19,307 nt of DNA from CAYQTE01 sp964420285 (GTDB lineage: Bacteria > Planctomycetota > Phycisphaerae > Tepidisphaerales > Tepidisphaeraceae): contig CAYQTE010000080.1 of assembly GCA_964420285.1 (NCBI GenBank), positions 1 to 19,307 on the forward strand. The letters are read 5' to 3'. The notes under the pieces were generated by a model, which was not told where the DNA came from, did not search any database, and saw only the letters and a program-made list of their open reading frames with translations. Positions 7,050 to 15,051 of the stretch are shown here, one piece after another (within the stretch, counting starts at the first letter, position 1; each line of letters begins with the position of its first letter). Position numbers and translations under genes: made by a program.

Positions 7050-8102
7050 GTGACGACCGCATTGAACCCATCTCGCCTGCTTCCGATCGCCAAGGCCGTG
7101 GCCGGTGCGGCCGGAGCGATGGTCCTGCTCGACCTGATGCTGCTGTTGCTCTTTGGAACAACGCCCCGGGGGATGCCGCCGCCGTTCGATTCGGCCACGA
7201 TCACAAAATTCTGCGGGCGCGTGGCGGCGTTTGAAAAGTTGCAGGCCGGCGGCGAAGTGTCTGACCGCCAGCTTGTGGCCATTGTGGGCGTGTCCACCAC
7301 CGAGACCGATCTGGATCCGGGGGTGCTGGCGGCCACCGATCCGCGCAAGCAGAAATGGCTGGTGGTCGGCACCGGCGGGCGGAATTTCACGCAACTGAGC
7401 CTCTACAGCGAACCGCTGCTGGACAGTGCGGTCCGGCCGAGGCTGGTGGTGCTGGGAATACATCCGTTCATGCTGCGAAGCGACGAGCGCGACGAATGGG
7501 ACAAGTCGATCGACCCGGTTGGGCATCTGCGGCCGCTGCAGCCTGCGCTGCTGGCAAAGGATTTCAGTTGGCTCGACCGCAATCACGGCCGGCTTGAGGA
7601 TGAGTCGAATCTGCTGGTGCTGAAGGCGACGGACCGGCTTCGGGGCATTCTTGGTCTGCCGATGTATCACTGGTATCAGGTCGACGATCGGCCGTTCGAT
7701 TACTGGAACGCGGAGTATGTGGTGGGGGACAAGGCGCAGGACTATTTCAAGGCGACCCAGTGGGAATTGTTTCTCAGAGAGCTGGTGCCGGGGCAGTTCG
7801 TGCCGGAAAACGGGCAGCCGCAGACGCTGCGCGCTCTGGTGGAGAAGATGCGCGGCCGAGGGTCTGAGGTGGTCTGCGTCCTGATGCCGGAGGGCTCGCA
7901 GTTTCGGAGCTTGTGTCCACCGATCATCGCCGCGCGATTTGCCGAGGCGGTCGCCGCCGCCTCGCCCCCCCAGAACCCGCTGCAAGTGGTGGATATGCGG
8001 GCCTCGATGCCCGACGCGGTCTTTTACGACTACGTGCATCTCAACCAGGAAGGCCGCCTGCGGTTCTCCAGGCTTCTGGCGGCTCGGCTGAGCGATTACT
8101 GA
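7050..8102 (+). CDS. Membrane-anchored SGNH/DltD-like hydrolase or transferase
   Basis: This 350-aa protein has one N-terminal transmembrane anchor (about 13-36) and an SGNH-hydrolase-like ectodomain. Block I is VGVSTTETDLDPG (79-91) with the likely nucleophile Ser82. Block II is around GTGGRN (107-112). The C-terminal block DYVHLNQEG (327-335) supplies the Asp327/His330 pair. The layout matches DltD and related O-acyltransferase partners, which take the acyl group from the MBOAT/DltX stage and place it on the polymer. The GTG at 7050 follows the DltX-like stop directly, with AGGGA at 7039-7043 as ribosome-binding site. It is the last gene of the cassette and converges on the hydrogenase operon with only 12 nt between. 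Confidence 0.85.
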   Translation: MTTALNPSRLLPIAKAVAGAAGAMVLLDLMLLLLFGTTPRGMPPPFDSATITKFCGRVAAFEKLQAGGEVSDRQLVAIVGVSTTETDLDPGVLAATDPRKQKWLVVGTGGRNFTQLSLYSEPLLDSAVRPRLVVLGIHPFMLRSDERDEWDKSIDPVGHLRPLQPALLAKDFSWLDRNHGRLEDESNLLVLKATDRLRGILGLPMYHWYQVDDRPFDYWNAEYVVGDKAQDYFKATQWELFLRELVPGQFVPENGQPQTLRALVEKMRGRGSEVVCVLMPEGSQFRSLCPPIIAARFAEAVAAASPPQNPLQVVDMRASMPDAVFYDYVHLNQEGRLRFSRLLAARLSDY

Positions 8103-8114
8103 TCCCGATCCGGC

Positions 8115-8651
8115 TTACAGCTTTTCCGCCTTTTCGTAGACGACCAGTTCGTCCTGGCCGCGAAGGTCGCCGGGATGATAGCGCGGGATGGGAAGTTCCA
8201 ACTGCTTGAACGTCACCGGCGCGACTTTCTTATCAACCAGCCCGACGGCCACGGCCACGCCGTAAATGATCGCTTCGGGTCGCGGCGGGCAGCCGGGGAT
8301 GTAGAAGTTCACCGGAACGACCTTTTCAACCGGGCCCAGAACTGCGTAGGTGTCATGCCAGATTCCGCCGCCGCAGGCGCAGGAGCCAATGGCGAACACC
8401 AGCTTCGGGGCCGGCATGGCGTCGTAGGCGCAGCGCAGGGCCTTGGCGGTCGATCGCAGGGCCGGACCCTGGCAGAGCATGACGTCGGCGTGCCGCGGTG
8501 AACCGACCAGCTTGATGCCGAAGCGCTCGACGTCGTAGTAGGGCGTCAGGACGTTGAGCACTTCAATATCGCATCCGTTGCACCCGCCGCTGTTGGCGTG
8601 GTAGACCCACAAGGATCGGCCGAACATTTTCTGGCACAGGCTCTGAAACAT
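8115..8651 (-). CDS. Group 4 [NiFe]-hydrogenase small subunit (HycG/HyfI/NuoB-like)
   Basis: This 178-aa protein carries the proximal [4Fe-4S] cluster that passes electrons to or from the NiFe site. Four cysteines match the family: Cys24 and Cys27 in SGGCNGCDIE, Cys91 in GSCACGGG, and Cys121 in PGCPPRPEAI. The CNGC arrangement, with a spacer between the first two cysteines, separates hydrogenases from NuoB of complex I, which has adjacent cysteines. No twin-arginine signal is present, as expected for a cytoplasm-facing group 4 enzyme. The ATG at 8651 starts 5 nt after the ferredoxin stop. It is the last gene of the nine-gene operon. Confidence 0.93.
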   Translation of the reverse strand: MFQSLCQKMFGRSLWVYHANSGGCNGCDIEVLNVLTPYYDVERFGIKLVGSPRHADVMLCQGPALRSTAKALRCAYDAMPAPKLVFAIGSCACGGGIWHDTYAVLGPVEKVVPVNFYIPGCPPRPEAIIYGVAVAVGLVDKKVAPVTFKQLELPIPRYHPGDLRGQDELVVYEKAEKL

Positions 8652-8656
8652 GATGG

Positions 8657-9181
8657 TCAATCCAATTCGATGTTGATGTCGTCGACGACGGGTGCGTTGC
8701 CCAGGTAGGCGCGGGAACGGAAGACCACGCGCTGCTTGTCCAGATCGTCGGACCGATAGCCCTTGAGTTTCAACTGGTCCAGCGCCGACGGCTCCTTGAA
8801 ACACCGCCCGCAGCGCTGACAGGTGCTCATGAACAGCTCGATGTGCTGCTGAAGATCGCTGATCTTGTCGGTGGCGGTCTCGAAATCCTGGCTCATGGTG
8901 ATGGCTTTTTCGGGGCAGACATCGGCGCACCGGCCGCAATACGTGCAGCGCTGCCCCAGGTAATGCAGGATGCGGATTTCCTGCCCGACGTCGAAGACAA
9001 GGATTTCGCGGGCCGGACAGTTGTTGGCGCAGCCGGCGCAGCCTATGCACTTGACCGGGTCGAAAATGGGCCGGCCGCGGAATTTTTCCGCCGCGGGATG
9101 CGGCTTGGCCGGATACGCAAGCGTGACCCGGCCGGCCTTGAGGCAAATGATCGCTTCTTTTGCTTTGCTCAACAGCGACAT
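8657..9181 (-). CDS. Hydrogenase 2x[4Fe-4S] ferredoxin subunit (HycF/HyfH-like)
   Basis: This 174-aa polyferredoxin subunit links the dehydrogenase arm to the small subunit, in the position of NuoI in complex I. Two classical cluster motifs are visible: CIGCAGCANNCP (Cys45, 48, 51, 55) and CTYCGRCADVCP (Cys79, 82, 85, 89). KFRGRPIFDPVKC just before the first motif is typical of HycF/NuoI. A further C-x2-C-x2-C (121, 124, 127) corresponds in place to the extra Cys region of HycF, but the second half of that metal site (a C-terminal CPxC-type motif) is absent. The ATG at 9181 has TTGAGG about 10 nt upstream. The frame remains open upstream over the neighbouring gene without coding sense. Confidence 0.92.
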   Translation of the reverse strand: MSLLSKAKEAIICLKAGRVTLAYPAKPHPAAEKFRGRPIFDPVKCIGCAGCANNCPAREILVFDVGQEIRILHYLGQRCTYCGRCADVCPEKAITMSQDFETATDKISDLQQHIELFMSTCQRCGRCFKEPSALDQLKLKGYRSDDLDKQRVVFRSRAYLGNAPVVDDINIELD

Positions 9182-9195
9182 AGAGCATACCTCAA

Positions 9196-10116
9196 TCACA
9201 TGCCGTAGCTTGCCAGAACCAGGGCCATCATGGCGACGAGGATGAGTCCGGCGAAATAGCGGACGGCCTGGTCGATGCGATAACGGGCGTGCGTGGCGGC
9301 GACCAGCGTCACGACCAGAATCACCGCCAGAACCTTCGCCCAGAAGATCAGCCAGGCGTACGGGAACGGCATACCCGAACCGAATGGAACGAACAGGGCG
9401 ACAAACAGCGAAGCGTGTATGACCAGACGGCACATCTGGGAATACTTGAACAGTGCCAGTTTCGGCCCGGAGTATTCCATCAGCGGGCCTTCCATGATTT
9501 CGGTTTCGGCCTCGGCGGTGTCGAACGGAAGGCGCTGCACGAACGCCTGGAACGCCAGAATCATCACCCCGAGAATCAGCACGCCCGACCAGGGAATGCC
9601 CTGCATCGCGTAAACCGACCCGCTGAGCACCGTGTCCAGGCGGAACGATTGCGTGTGCAGCGAGCCGATGACCAGCGCGATCGCCAGCAGCGGCTCCAGC
9701 GCGATCATGGTCATCATCTCGCGGCTGATGCCGATCAGGGAGTAGGTCGAGCCGGCGGCCAGGCCGGCGACGAGCGTGCAGATTCCGCACAGCGTGAGCA
9801 GGTAGATCAGCACATACACGTCCGCCGCGCTGTTCATGGGCGACGAAAAGCCCATCGGCACCAGGCATGTAACCACCAGGGCGACCGACAGCGCCAAATA
9901 GGCTGCCACTCTCTGCGCCACCGGCGATTCGCCCGATTCGATGTCCTCCTTGCCCAGCAGTTTGAGCAGGTCCATGTACGGCTGGAGCAGCGGCGGACCC
10001 TGGCGGGATTGGATGCGGGCGGTGACCTTGCGGATCACCCCTTCGCACAGCGGCGCGGCCAGCAACACCATCGCCGCGTTGCAGCAGCATCTCAAGAGCA
10101 TCGCCAGGATATTCAT
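9196..10116 (-). CDS. Hydrogenase membrane subunit (HycD/HyfC/NuoH-like)
   Basis: This 306-aa protein has about eight hydrophobic segments. It is the membrane anchor docking the hydrogenase arm and linking it to ion translocation, as NuoH does in complex I. Family markers are the first cytoplasmic loop RIQSRQGPP (34-42) with LLKLLGKED (50-58), and the acidic loop LPFDTAEAETEIMEGPLMEYSGP (196-218, read as LPFDTAEAETEI then MEGPLMEYSGP). The loop is close to LPFDxxEAExE...EYSG in HyfC and NuoH. The start ATG at 10116 lies 12 nt after the large-subunit stop. It is the only NuoH-type subunit in the operon. Confidence 0.93.
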   Translation of the reverse strand: MNILAMLLRCCCNAAMVLLAAPLCEGVIRKVTARIQSRQGPPLLQPYMDLLKLLGKEDIESGESPVAQRVAAYLALSVALVVTCLVPMGFSSPMNSAADVYVLIYLLTLCGICTLVAGLAAGSTYSLIGISREMMTMIALEPLLAIALVIGSLHTQSFRLDTVLSGSVYAMQGIPWSGVLILGVMILAFQAFVQRLPFDTAEAETEIMEGPLMEYSGPKLALFKYSQMCRLVIHASLFVALFVPFGSGMPFPYAWLIFWAKVLAVILVVTLVAATHARYRIDQAVRYFAGLILVAMMALVLASYGM

Positions 10117-10128
10117 AGCCTTGACGCC

Positions 10129-11802
10129 TTATCCTTTCTGACGGCCGGAAAGGTCCACAAGCCCGGGCGACCAGACGCGCGTGACACCCGATTTCAGATC
10201 AATCGTCTCGAGGCGATCGGTGCAGGAGAAGCAGGGGTCGATGCTGGCCAGCGAGATGGTCATGTCCGAGAGACTCTGGTCCTTGATCATCGCGGGAACG
10301 CCCTGCAGGTTCTGGTATGTCGGCGCCCGCACCCGCCACCGCCGCGGACGATTGTTCTCGCCGGTGATCAGGAAATGATGGCATTCGCCGCGCGGGGCTT
10401 CGACCGACGACAGTCCGATGCGGCCGATGGGCAGTTCGTCGGTGATCTTCTCTTCGATCGGCCCGCTTTCCATTTTTTCCAGGCACTGGCGGATGATTCG
10501 GATCGACTCGAAGACTTCCGTGGCACGCACGATGATGCGCGACCAGATGTCCCCTCCGCCGGCCGTGATCACGTCGAAATCCACCTTGCCGTAGGCGGCG
10601 TAGGGATGATCGCGGCGGCAGTCGATATCGACGCCGGCCGCGCGTGCCATGGGGCCGATCAAGCCCGTCTCCTTGGCCAGTGCGCGATCGGCGACGCCCA
10701 CGCCGCTGGTGCGCTTCTGGATGTTGCGGTCCTTGAGCACGGCGCCGACCACCGCCCGCCATTCCGATTCGAGTTTTTCCAGCACGGTCCTCAATTCGCT
10801 GTTGAGTTCGCTCGTCAGATCCCGCCGCACGCCGCCGACGACGCACAGGCCGTAGGTCTTGCGATTGCCCGTGATCTTTTCGGCGATCCACATGATCGGC
10901 TCGCGAATGCGGAACGCCTGCATGAAGATGGTGTCGAAGCCCAGGACATGCCCGGCCAGGCCGACCCACAGCAGATGGCTGTGCAGTCGCTCGATCTCGA
11001 GCATGATGGTGCGGATGTACTGGGCCCGCGGCGGCGCTTCCAGTCCGGCCGCGCTTTCAACGGCCTGCGCGTAGGTGACGCTGTGAACGCATCCGCAGAT
11101 TCCGCAGATGCGCTCGGCCATCACCGGGATGTCGTTGTAACCCTGCACCGTCTCGGCGAGTTTTTCGATGCCGCGATGCACCATGAACCCGCGGTATTCG
11201 CAGCCGCGAACCATCTCGCCTTCGACGTACAGCCGGAAGTGCGACGGCTCGTCGAGCGTCGGATGGAACGGCCCGAAGGGCACGACCACGCAGCCCTCGG
11301 GGGGATCGTTGAACTTGAACTCGCGCTGATCGTCGTAACCTTCGGGAATCTGGTTCCAGGCGAAATCCTTGCGCAGCGGATGCACGCCGTCGGGCCACCC
11401 GTCCGGCACCACCAGCCGCTTGGGATACGGATGACCCTCCATCGTCACGCCGACCATGTCCATGATCTCCCGCTCGGCCCAGTTGGCGGCCGGAACGACG
11501 GAGGAGATGCTGTCCAATTTCGGATCGTCCGGCGGGACATGGGTCAGCACGCTGCACAGGACATGGTCGCGATCGAACGCGAAATCGTGTCCGACCAGAA
11601 ACGTGCCGCTGAACGGCCGGTCGTCGGCGCCGATGCTGATCACATAGCGGGCGTCCAGATCGCGGAAGATGTACTGGCAGATGGGCTTGACGGCCGAGGG
11701 TCTCACGAAGATGAACAAGCGGTTATCGCCCGTGAGGTCGGCGCGTTCGATGGCGTCGCCGAACTTTTCTCGCAGTTGATTGAGTCTCTCGCGGGCGATC
11801 AT
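10129..11802 (-). CDS. Group 4 [NiFe]-hydrogenase large subunit (HycE/HyfG-like, NuoC-NuoD fusion)
   Basis: This 557-aa protein combines a NuoC-like domain (about 1-165, with REIMDMVGV and GHPYPKRL) and a NuoD-like catalytic domain. The L1 motif RICGICGCVH (231-240) supplies Cys233 and Cys236, and the L2 motif DPCFSCTDR (522-530) supplies Cys524 and Cys527. All four nickel-binding cysteines are therefore present, which marks a true hydrogenase and not complex I. The length matches HycE (569 aa). After Arg530 there is a 27-residue tail, as in HycE, whose tail is removed by HycI after the equivalent Arg during maturation. The ATG at 11802 overlaps the upstream stop as ATGA and has AAGGAAAG at 11806-11813. 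The frame stays open upstream but leaves the family pattern. Confidence 0.95.
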   Translation of the reverse strand: MIARERLNQLREKFGDAIERADLTGDNRLFIFVRPSAVKPICQYIFRDLDARYVISIGADDRPFSGTFLVGHDFAFDRDHVLCSVLTHVPPDDPKLDSISSVVPAANWAEREIMDMVGVTMEGHPYPKRLVVPDGWPDGVHPLRKDFAWNQIPEGYDDQREFKFNDPPEGCVVVPFGPFHPTLDEPSHFRLYVEGEMVRGCEYRGFMVHRGIEKLAETVQGYNDIPVMAERICGICGCVHSVTYAQAVESAAGLEAPPRAQYIRTIMLEIERLHSHLLWVGLAGHVLGFDTIFMQAFRIREPIMWIAEKITGNRKTYGLCVVGGVRRDLTSELNSELRTVLEKLESEWRAVVGAVLKDRNIQKRTSGVGVADRALAKETGLIGPMARAAGVDIDCRRDHPYAAYGKVDFDVITAGGGDIWSRIIVRATEVFESIRIIRQCLEKMESGPIEEKITDELPIGRIGLSSVEAPRGECHHFLITGENNRPRRWRVRAPTYQNLQGVPAMIKDQSLSDMTISLASIDPCFSCTDRLETIDLKSGVTRVWSPGLVDLSGRQKG

Positions 11803-13709
11803 GTGCTTTCCTTCACCAAAGTCTTTTGGGCCGACGCTCGCGGCATGCCGCCCAGCCAGCGGAAATAACGCTTGATCTCGCCGTAGAAGTTGCGGGCGAC
11901 GTAGCGGTGGCAATTGGCCTGGTGCGTATATCCGCACAGCCACGGCTCGGCGGTTCTTCGCTTGGCGCCGCCCAGGCGGGAGATCGACCACGTCACCAGG
12001 AACATGATCGCCAGCACCGCCAACAGCGCCAGCGGCGCGAACACCGCCTTGGCGGCCGATGATTCCGCGACTCCCTTCAGGGGGCTGGCGGTGATCGCGT
12101 CAGCGCCTTTGGCCAGAACTATTCCGTAACCCTGCTGGCTGGTCCGCATGGCCGCCTGCAGAAACCGAATGCCGATCACCGGCAGGATGCCCAGCAGGAT
12201 GCAGATGAAGGCCAGAAAGAATTGCGGAATCTGCATGACAATGTCGACTTCCAGCGGCCGTTCCGACGCCCGCTGGCGCACAAGATCGCTGGTGCGCGAC
12301 AGGAAGCTGGTGCCGAAGAACTTGATCACCAGCGCCAGCGTCAGTCCGCTGGTGAGGATGGCGATGACCGCGCAGACGGGAAGATATTTGACGTTGGCGC
12401 CGTTCTGGATCGCCGAAAAGTAGATCGCCCACTTGCTGACGAACCCGCCAAACAGCGGCATGCCCGCGATCGAAAGACACGCCACGATCGCCGTGGCCGC
12501 CGTCAGCGGCATGAATTTCAGCAGACCGCCCAGCTTGTTGAGATCCTGCGTGCCGGTGGCCTCCAGCATCGACCCGGCGTTGAGGAACAGCAGACCCTTG
12601 AACACGCCGTGGTTCATCACATGGAACAGGGCGCCAAACAGGGCCAGGGCCGCCAGTGTCGGCGCCGCCGTTGATCCGGGCAGCAGCGCCATGCACGCGC
12701 CGGCGCTGAGCAGGATGTAACCCACCTGTCCGATGCTGCTGAAGGCCAGCAGGCGTTTGGTCTGGTCCTGTTTCAGCGCCTGCATCGTTCCCGTGAAGAG
12801 CGTGATCGTGCCCAGCACCACGACAACCGCGCCCCAGTTCTCCAGCGGATAATGTGCCCACGCCTCCTTGGGCGGGAGCCAGATGAAGTAGCGAATCAGC
12901 CCGTAAACGCCGGTCTTGATCATCACCCCGGAAAACATCGCGCTGACCGGCGACGGCGCGGCCGGGTGCGCGTCGGGCAGCCAGAACTGTCCGAACGGCC
13001 ACATGCCCATTTTGATTCCGAAACCGACAAGGAACAGCGCGAACGCCGTCGCGGTCATGCCGGGTTTGGCGGTCAGAAGCATGGGCAGATTGGTGCTGAC
13101 GGTGTCGAAATCGTACTTGGAAGTTCCGCTGCCGCTGGCCAGCAATTGTGCGCCGACCATCGTTGCCGCGCAGGCGATCTGCATCATCACCAGGAACTTG
13201 TACGCTGCGCGGATATTTTCCGGTTTGCGGTTTTCAAACCGAATGAGCGCATAGCCCGGCAATGTCATCAGTTGCCAGAACATGAAAAAGAACCACATCA
13301 TGTCGGTCGTGCTGAGCAGCCCGTACATGGCGGCGAGAAACAGCAGGAAATAGGGGTAATATCGCCCCACGTCATATTCCGCGTAGTGCCGCATGTACAC
13401 GATCGAGTAGAGCGCCGCCGGCATGGCCACTGTCGCCGCCAGCGTCAAAAAGACGGCCGTCAAGCCATCGACGTGCAGCCGCAACGCAAATCCAAGTTGC
13501 GGGATTCTGAGGAATGCCGACGAATGCTCGGATGGACCGTAATGCAGCACGTGGGCGACGGCCCAGTAGACCATCATGGCCGACGCCACCGTCAGCGCAA
13601 ACGCCAACTGACCGGCCTGGGTTCGATCCCTGGTGGCATACCGCGTCAATGCCGCTCCGCCGATGCAGGTCAGGATGGCCGCGACGATCAGATGTTCAGG
13701 GGTCAACAT
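11799..13709 (-). CDS. Hydrogenase antiporter-like membrane subunit (HycC/HyfB, NuoL/M family)
   Basis: This 636-aa polytopic protein is homologous to the Mrp-antiporter-type subunits of complex I and would move H+ or Na+ coupled to hydrogenase turnover. Recognisable parts include the TM7-8 region GFGIKMGMWPFGQFWLPDAH (229-248), where Lys233 is the expected channel lysine, HPAAPSPVSAMFSGVMIKTGVYG, and the distal GMPLFGGFVSKW with its conserved Lys. At the TM5 site where the family normally has W-E, this protein has FWQLMTLPGY, so Gln146 replaces the channel glutamate. The C-terminal WLCGYTHQANCHRY...YFRWL is typical of HyfB-like proteins. It overlaps the protease gene by 7 nt and the large-subunit gene by 4 nt. 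It is the only antiporter-like subunit, as in the six-subunit formate hydrogenlyase Hyc. Confidence 0.92.
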   Translation of the reverse strand: MLTPEHLIVAAILTCIGGAALTRYATRDRTQAGQLAFALTVASAMMVYWAVAHVLHYGPSEHSSAFLRIPQLGFALRLHVDGLTAVFLTLAATVAMPAALYSIVYMRHYAEYDVGRYYPYFLLFLAAMYGLLSTTDMMWFFFMFWQLMTLPGYALIRFENRKPENIRAAYKFLVMMQIACAATMVGAQLLASGSGTSKYDFDTVSTNLPMLLTAKPGMTATAFALFLVGFGIKMGMWPFGQFWLPDAHPAAPSPVSAMFSGVMIKTGVYGLIRYFIWLPPKEAWAHYPLENWGAVVVVLGTITLFTGTMQALKQDQTKRLLAFSSIGQVGYILLSAGACMALLPGSTAAPTLAALALFGALFHVMNHGVFKGLLFLNAGSMLEATGTQDLNKLGGLLKFMPLTAATAIVACLSIAGMPLFGGFVSKWAIYFSAIQNGANVKYLPVCAVIAILTSGLTLALVIKFFGTSFLSRTSDLVRQRASERPLEVDIVMQIPQFFLAFICILLGILPVIGIRFLQAAMRTSQQGYGIVLAKGADAITASPLKGVAESSAAKAVFAPLALLAVLAIMFLVTWSISRLGGAKRRTAEPWLCGYTHQANCHRYVARNFYGEIKRYFRWLGGMPRASAQKTLVKEST

Positions 13710-14203
13710 ACGGCCACTCCCGCATTGAACCGGTGCTTCAACACCACGACGAGCATCGCCAGGGCGGCCTGCACGCCGGGCGACAATTCACGGCCGGGTT
13801 CGAGCGACTGCGGCTGCACGCCCAGCAGCCAGGCCCTTGTGTTGCCGCGGGCCTCGACCCATTGGGCGAGCAATCCCAGCGACAGGCGATGCGTCGAAAC
13901 CTGCGGGAACCGGCCGGAAATCTCCCGGGTGTTCAGCAGCACGACCGATCCCGGCTCATCGCCAAAATCCACCGCATCCACAAACACGAGATGGTCATAG
14001 CCATCACAGGCGCCGCGAAACAGGAATCGTTCCGGCTCCGTTCCGGCGATCACGATTTCCGCCGTGTCCGTTCCCGCCAATTCCCCGGCCAGTTCCTCGC
14101 CCAGCCGCACGCCCAGAGCATCGTCCCCGCCGTCGGCATTGCCCACGCACATCAGGCAGATGCGTCCTTCCAGGCTTTGCAGTTGTTCGCCAAGGCTCTG
14201 CAT
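13703..14203 (-). CDS. Hydrogenase maturation endopeptidase (HycI-like)
   Basis: This 166-aa cytoplasmic protease would cut the C-terminal tail off the large-subunit precursor after nickel insertion. It aligns with HycI: VGNADGGDDALG (20-31) corresponds to GNSMMGDDGAG and provides the nickel-sensing Asp28, VDAVDFGDEPG (75-85) corresponds to VDATDMGLNPG, STHRLSL (103-109) provides His105, and LLGVQPQSLEPG corresponds to FLGIQP. Its presence inside the operon, three positions before the large-subunit gene, fits the 27-residue tail seen there. The ATG shares one base with the preceding stop (TGATG), and the end overlaps the antiporter subunit start by 7 nt. Confidence 0.9.
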   Translation of the reverse strand: MQSLGEQLQSLEGRICLMCVGNADGGDDALGVRLGEELAGELAGTDTAEIVIAGTEPERFLFRGACDGYDHLVFVDAVDFGDEPGSVVLLNTREISGRFPQVSTHRLSLGLLAQWVEARGNTRAWLLGVQPQSLEPGRELSPGVQAALAMLVVVLKHRFNAGVAVC

Positions 14204-15051
14204 CAGATGTCCTCGCCGAGTTTCTTGATCTGTTCGTAGGTGAAAACCGGCCCGTCCACGCAGATGTACGCCACGCCGATGCAGCAATGCCCGCATTTGC
14301 CCACGCCGCATTTCATGTAACGTTCCAGCGTCGAGACGATGTTGTTTTCCTTGAACCCCATCTCCAGCAGATCGCGGATCACGAACCGGAACATGATCGG
14401 CGGCCCGCACACGAACGCGATCGTGTTGTCCACCGGCACTTTCACGTCCGGCTTCTTGAACAGGCTGCCGACAACCCCGACATTGCCTTTCCAGCCGTTG
14501 TCGGAGCGATCCACCGTGACATGGCACTGCACGTTGGCGGCGTTCTTCCATTCGTCCAGGTTCTTCTGATACATCAGCTCGCGCGGCGTCTTGGCCCCGT
14601 GGAATATCTGAATGCTCTGGTACCGATCGCGATGCGCGATCGCGTCCACGATGCACGAACGCAGCGGGATCATCCCGATGCCGCCGGCCACGAACACCAG
14701 GTTCTTCCCGTGGTATTGCTCCATCGGGAACCCGTTGCCGTACGGCCCGCGCACGGCGAACTTGTCGCCGGGATGCAGTTGATGCAACGCGGCCGTGCAA
14801 CTGCCCACCTGGCGGACGGTGAAGAACGTTTCACTTTCCGTCGGGCTGGGCGGCAGCGAGGCGGGGAATTCGCCCACGCCGAAAAGCGACACCTGGGCGA
14901 ACTGCCCCGGCTTGAATCGCTTGAAATCGTTCTGCGCCGCGGGGTCCTCGAACCGCCAGTAGAACGTTTTCACCTCGGGAATGTCGTCCACGACACGCTC
15001 AAGGACCGCCGTCTTCGGCAGATAGATATTGTCACTGCTTGACTGGCTCAT
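14203..15051 (-). CDS. FAD/NAD(P)-binding [2Fe-2S] electron-transfer subunit (sulfhydrogenase gamma / AsrB / HydG type)
   Basis: This 282-aa flavoprotein of the ferredoxin-NADP reductase superfamily has three visible parts. The FAD-binding barrel contains FFTVRQVGS (76-84) and RGPYGNGFP (101-109). The NAD(P)-binding domain has the glycine motif VFVAGGIGMIPL (119-130) and the conserved VCGPPIMF. A C-terminal [2Fe-2S] site has Cys248, 253, 256 and 264 with C-x4-C-x2-C-x7-C spacing. In archaeal sulfhydrogenase and anaerobic sulfite reductase this subunit exchanges electrons between NAD(P)H and the dicluster beta subunit, whose gene directly precedes it here with a 20-nt overlap. It should give the hydrogenase a pyridine-nucleotide outlet or inlet. 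Which nucleotide is used, NAD or NADP, cannot be told by eye. Confidence 0.9.
   Translation of the reverse strand: MSQSSSDNIYLPKTAVLERVVDDIPEVKTFYWRFEDPAAQNDFKRFKPGQFAQVSLFGVGEFPASLPPSPTESETFFTVRQVGSCTAALHQLHPGDKFAVRGPYGNGFPMEQYHGKNLVFVAGGIGMIPLRSCIVDAIAHRDRYQSIQIFHGAKTPRELMYQKNLDEWKNAANVQCHVTVDRSDNGWKGNVGVVGSLFKKPDVKVPVDNTIAFVCGPPIMFRFVIRDLLEMGFKENNIVSTLERYMKCGVGKCGHCCIGVAYICVDGPVFTYEQIKKLGEDI

Noticed and set aside
6231..8039. A 602-aa open frame on the - strand across the MBOAT and SGNH genes
   Set aside because: Crosses three well-supported + strand genes and has no recognisable family features.
8103..8114. Possible bidirectional terminator between the convergent SGNH and hydrogenase small-subunit genes
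   Set aside because: The 12-nt gap and its flanks show no stem-loop with a T-tract on either strand.
9289..11868. An 859-aa open frame on the + strand opposite the hydrogenase large and HyfC-like subunit genes
   Set aside because: It spans several real genes on the other strand, has Arg/His/Gln-rich low-information composition, and shows no domain. It is a codon-bias shadow in GC-rich DNA.
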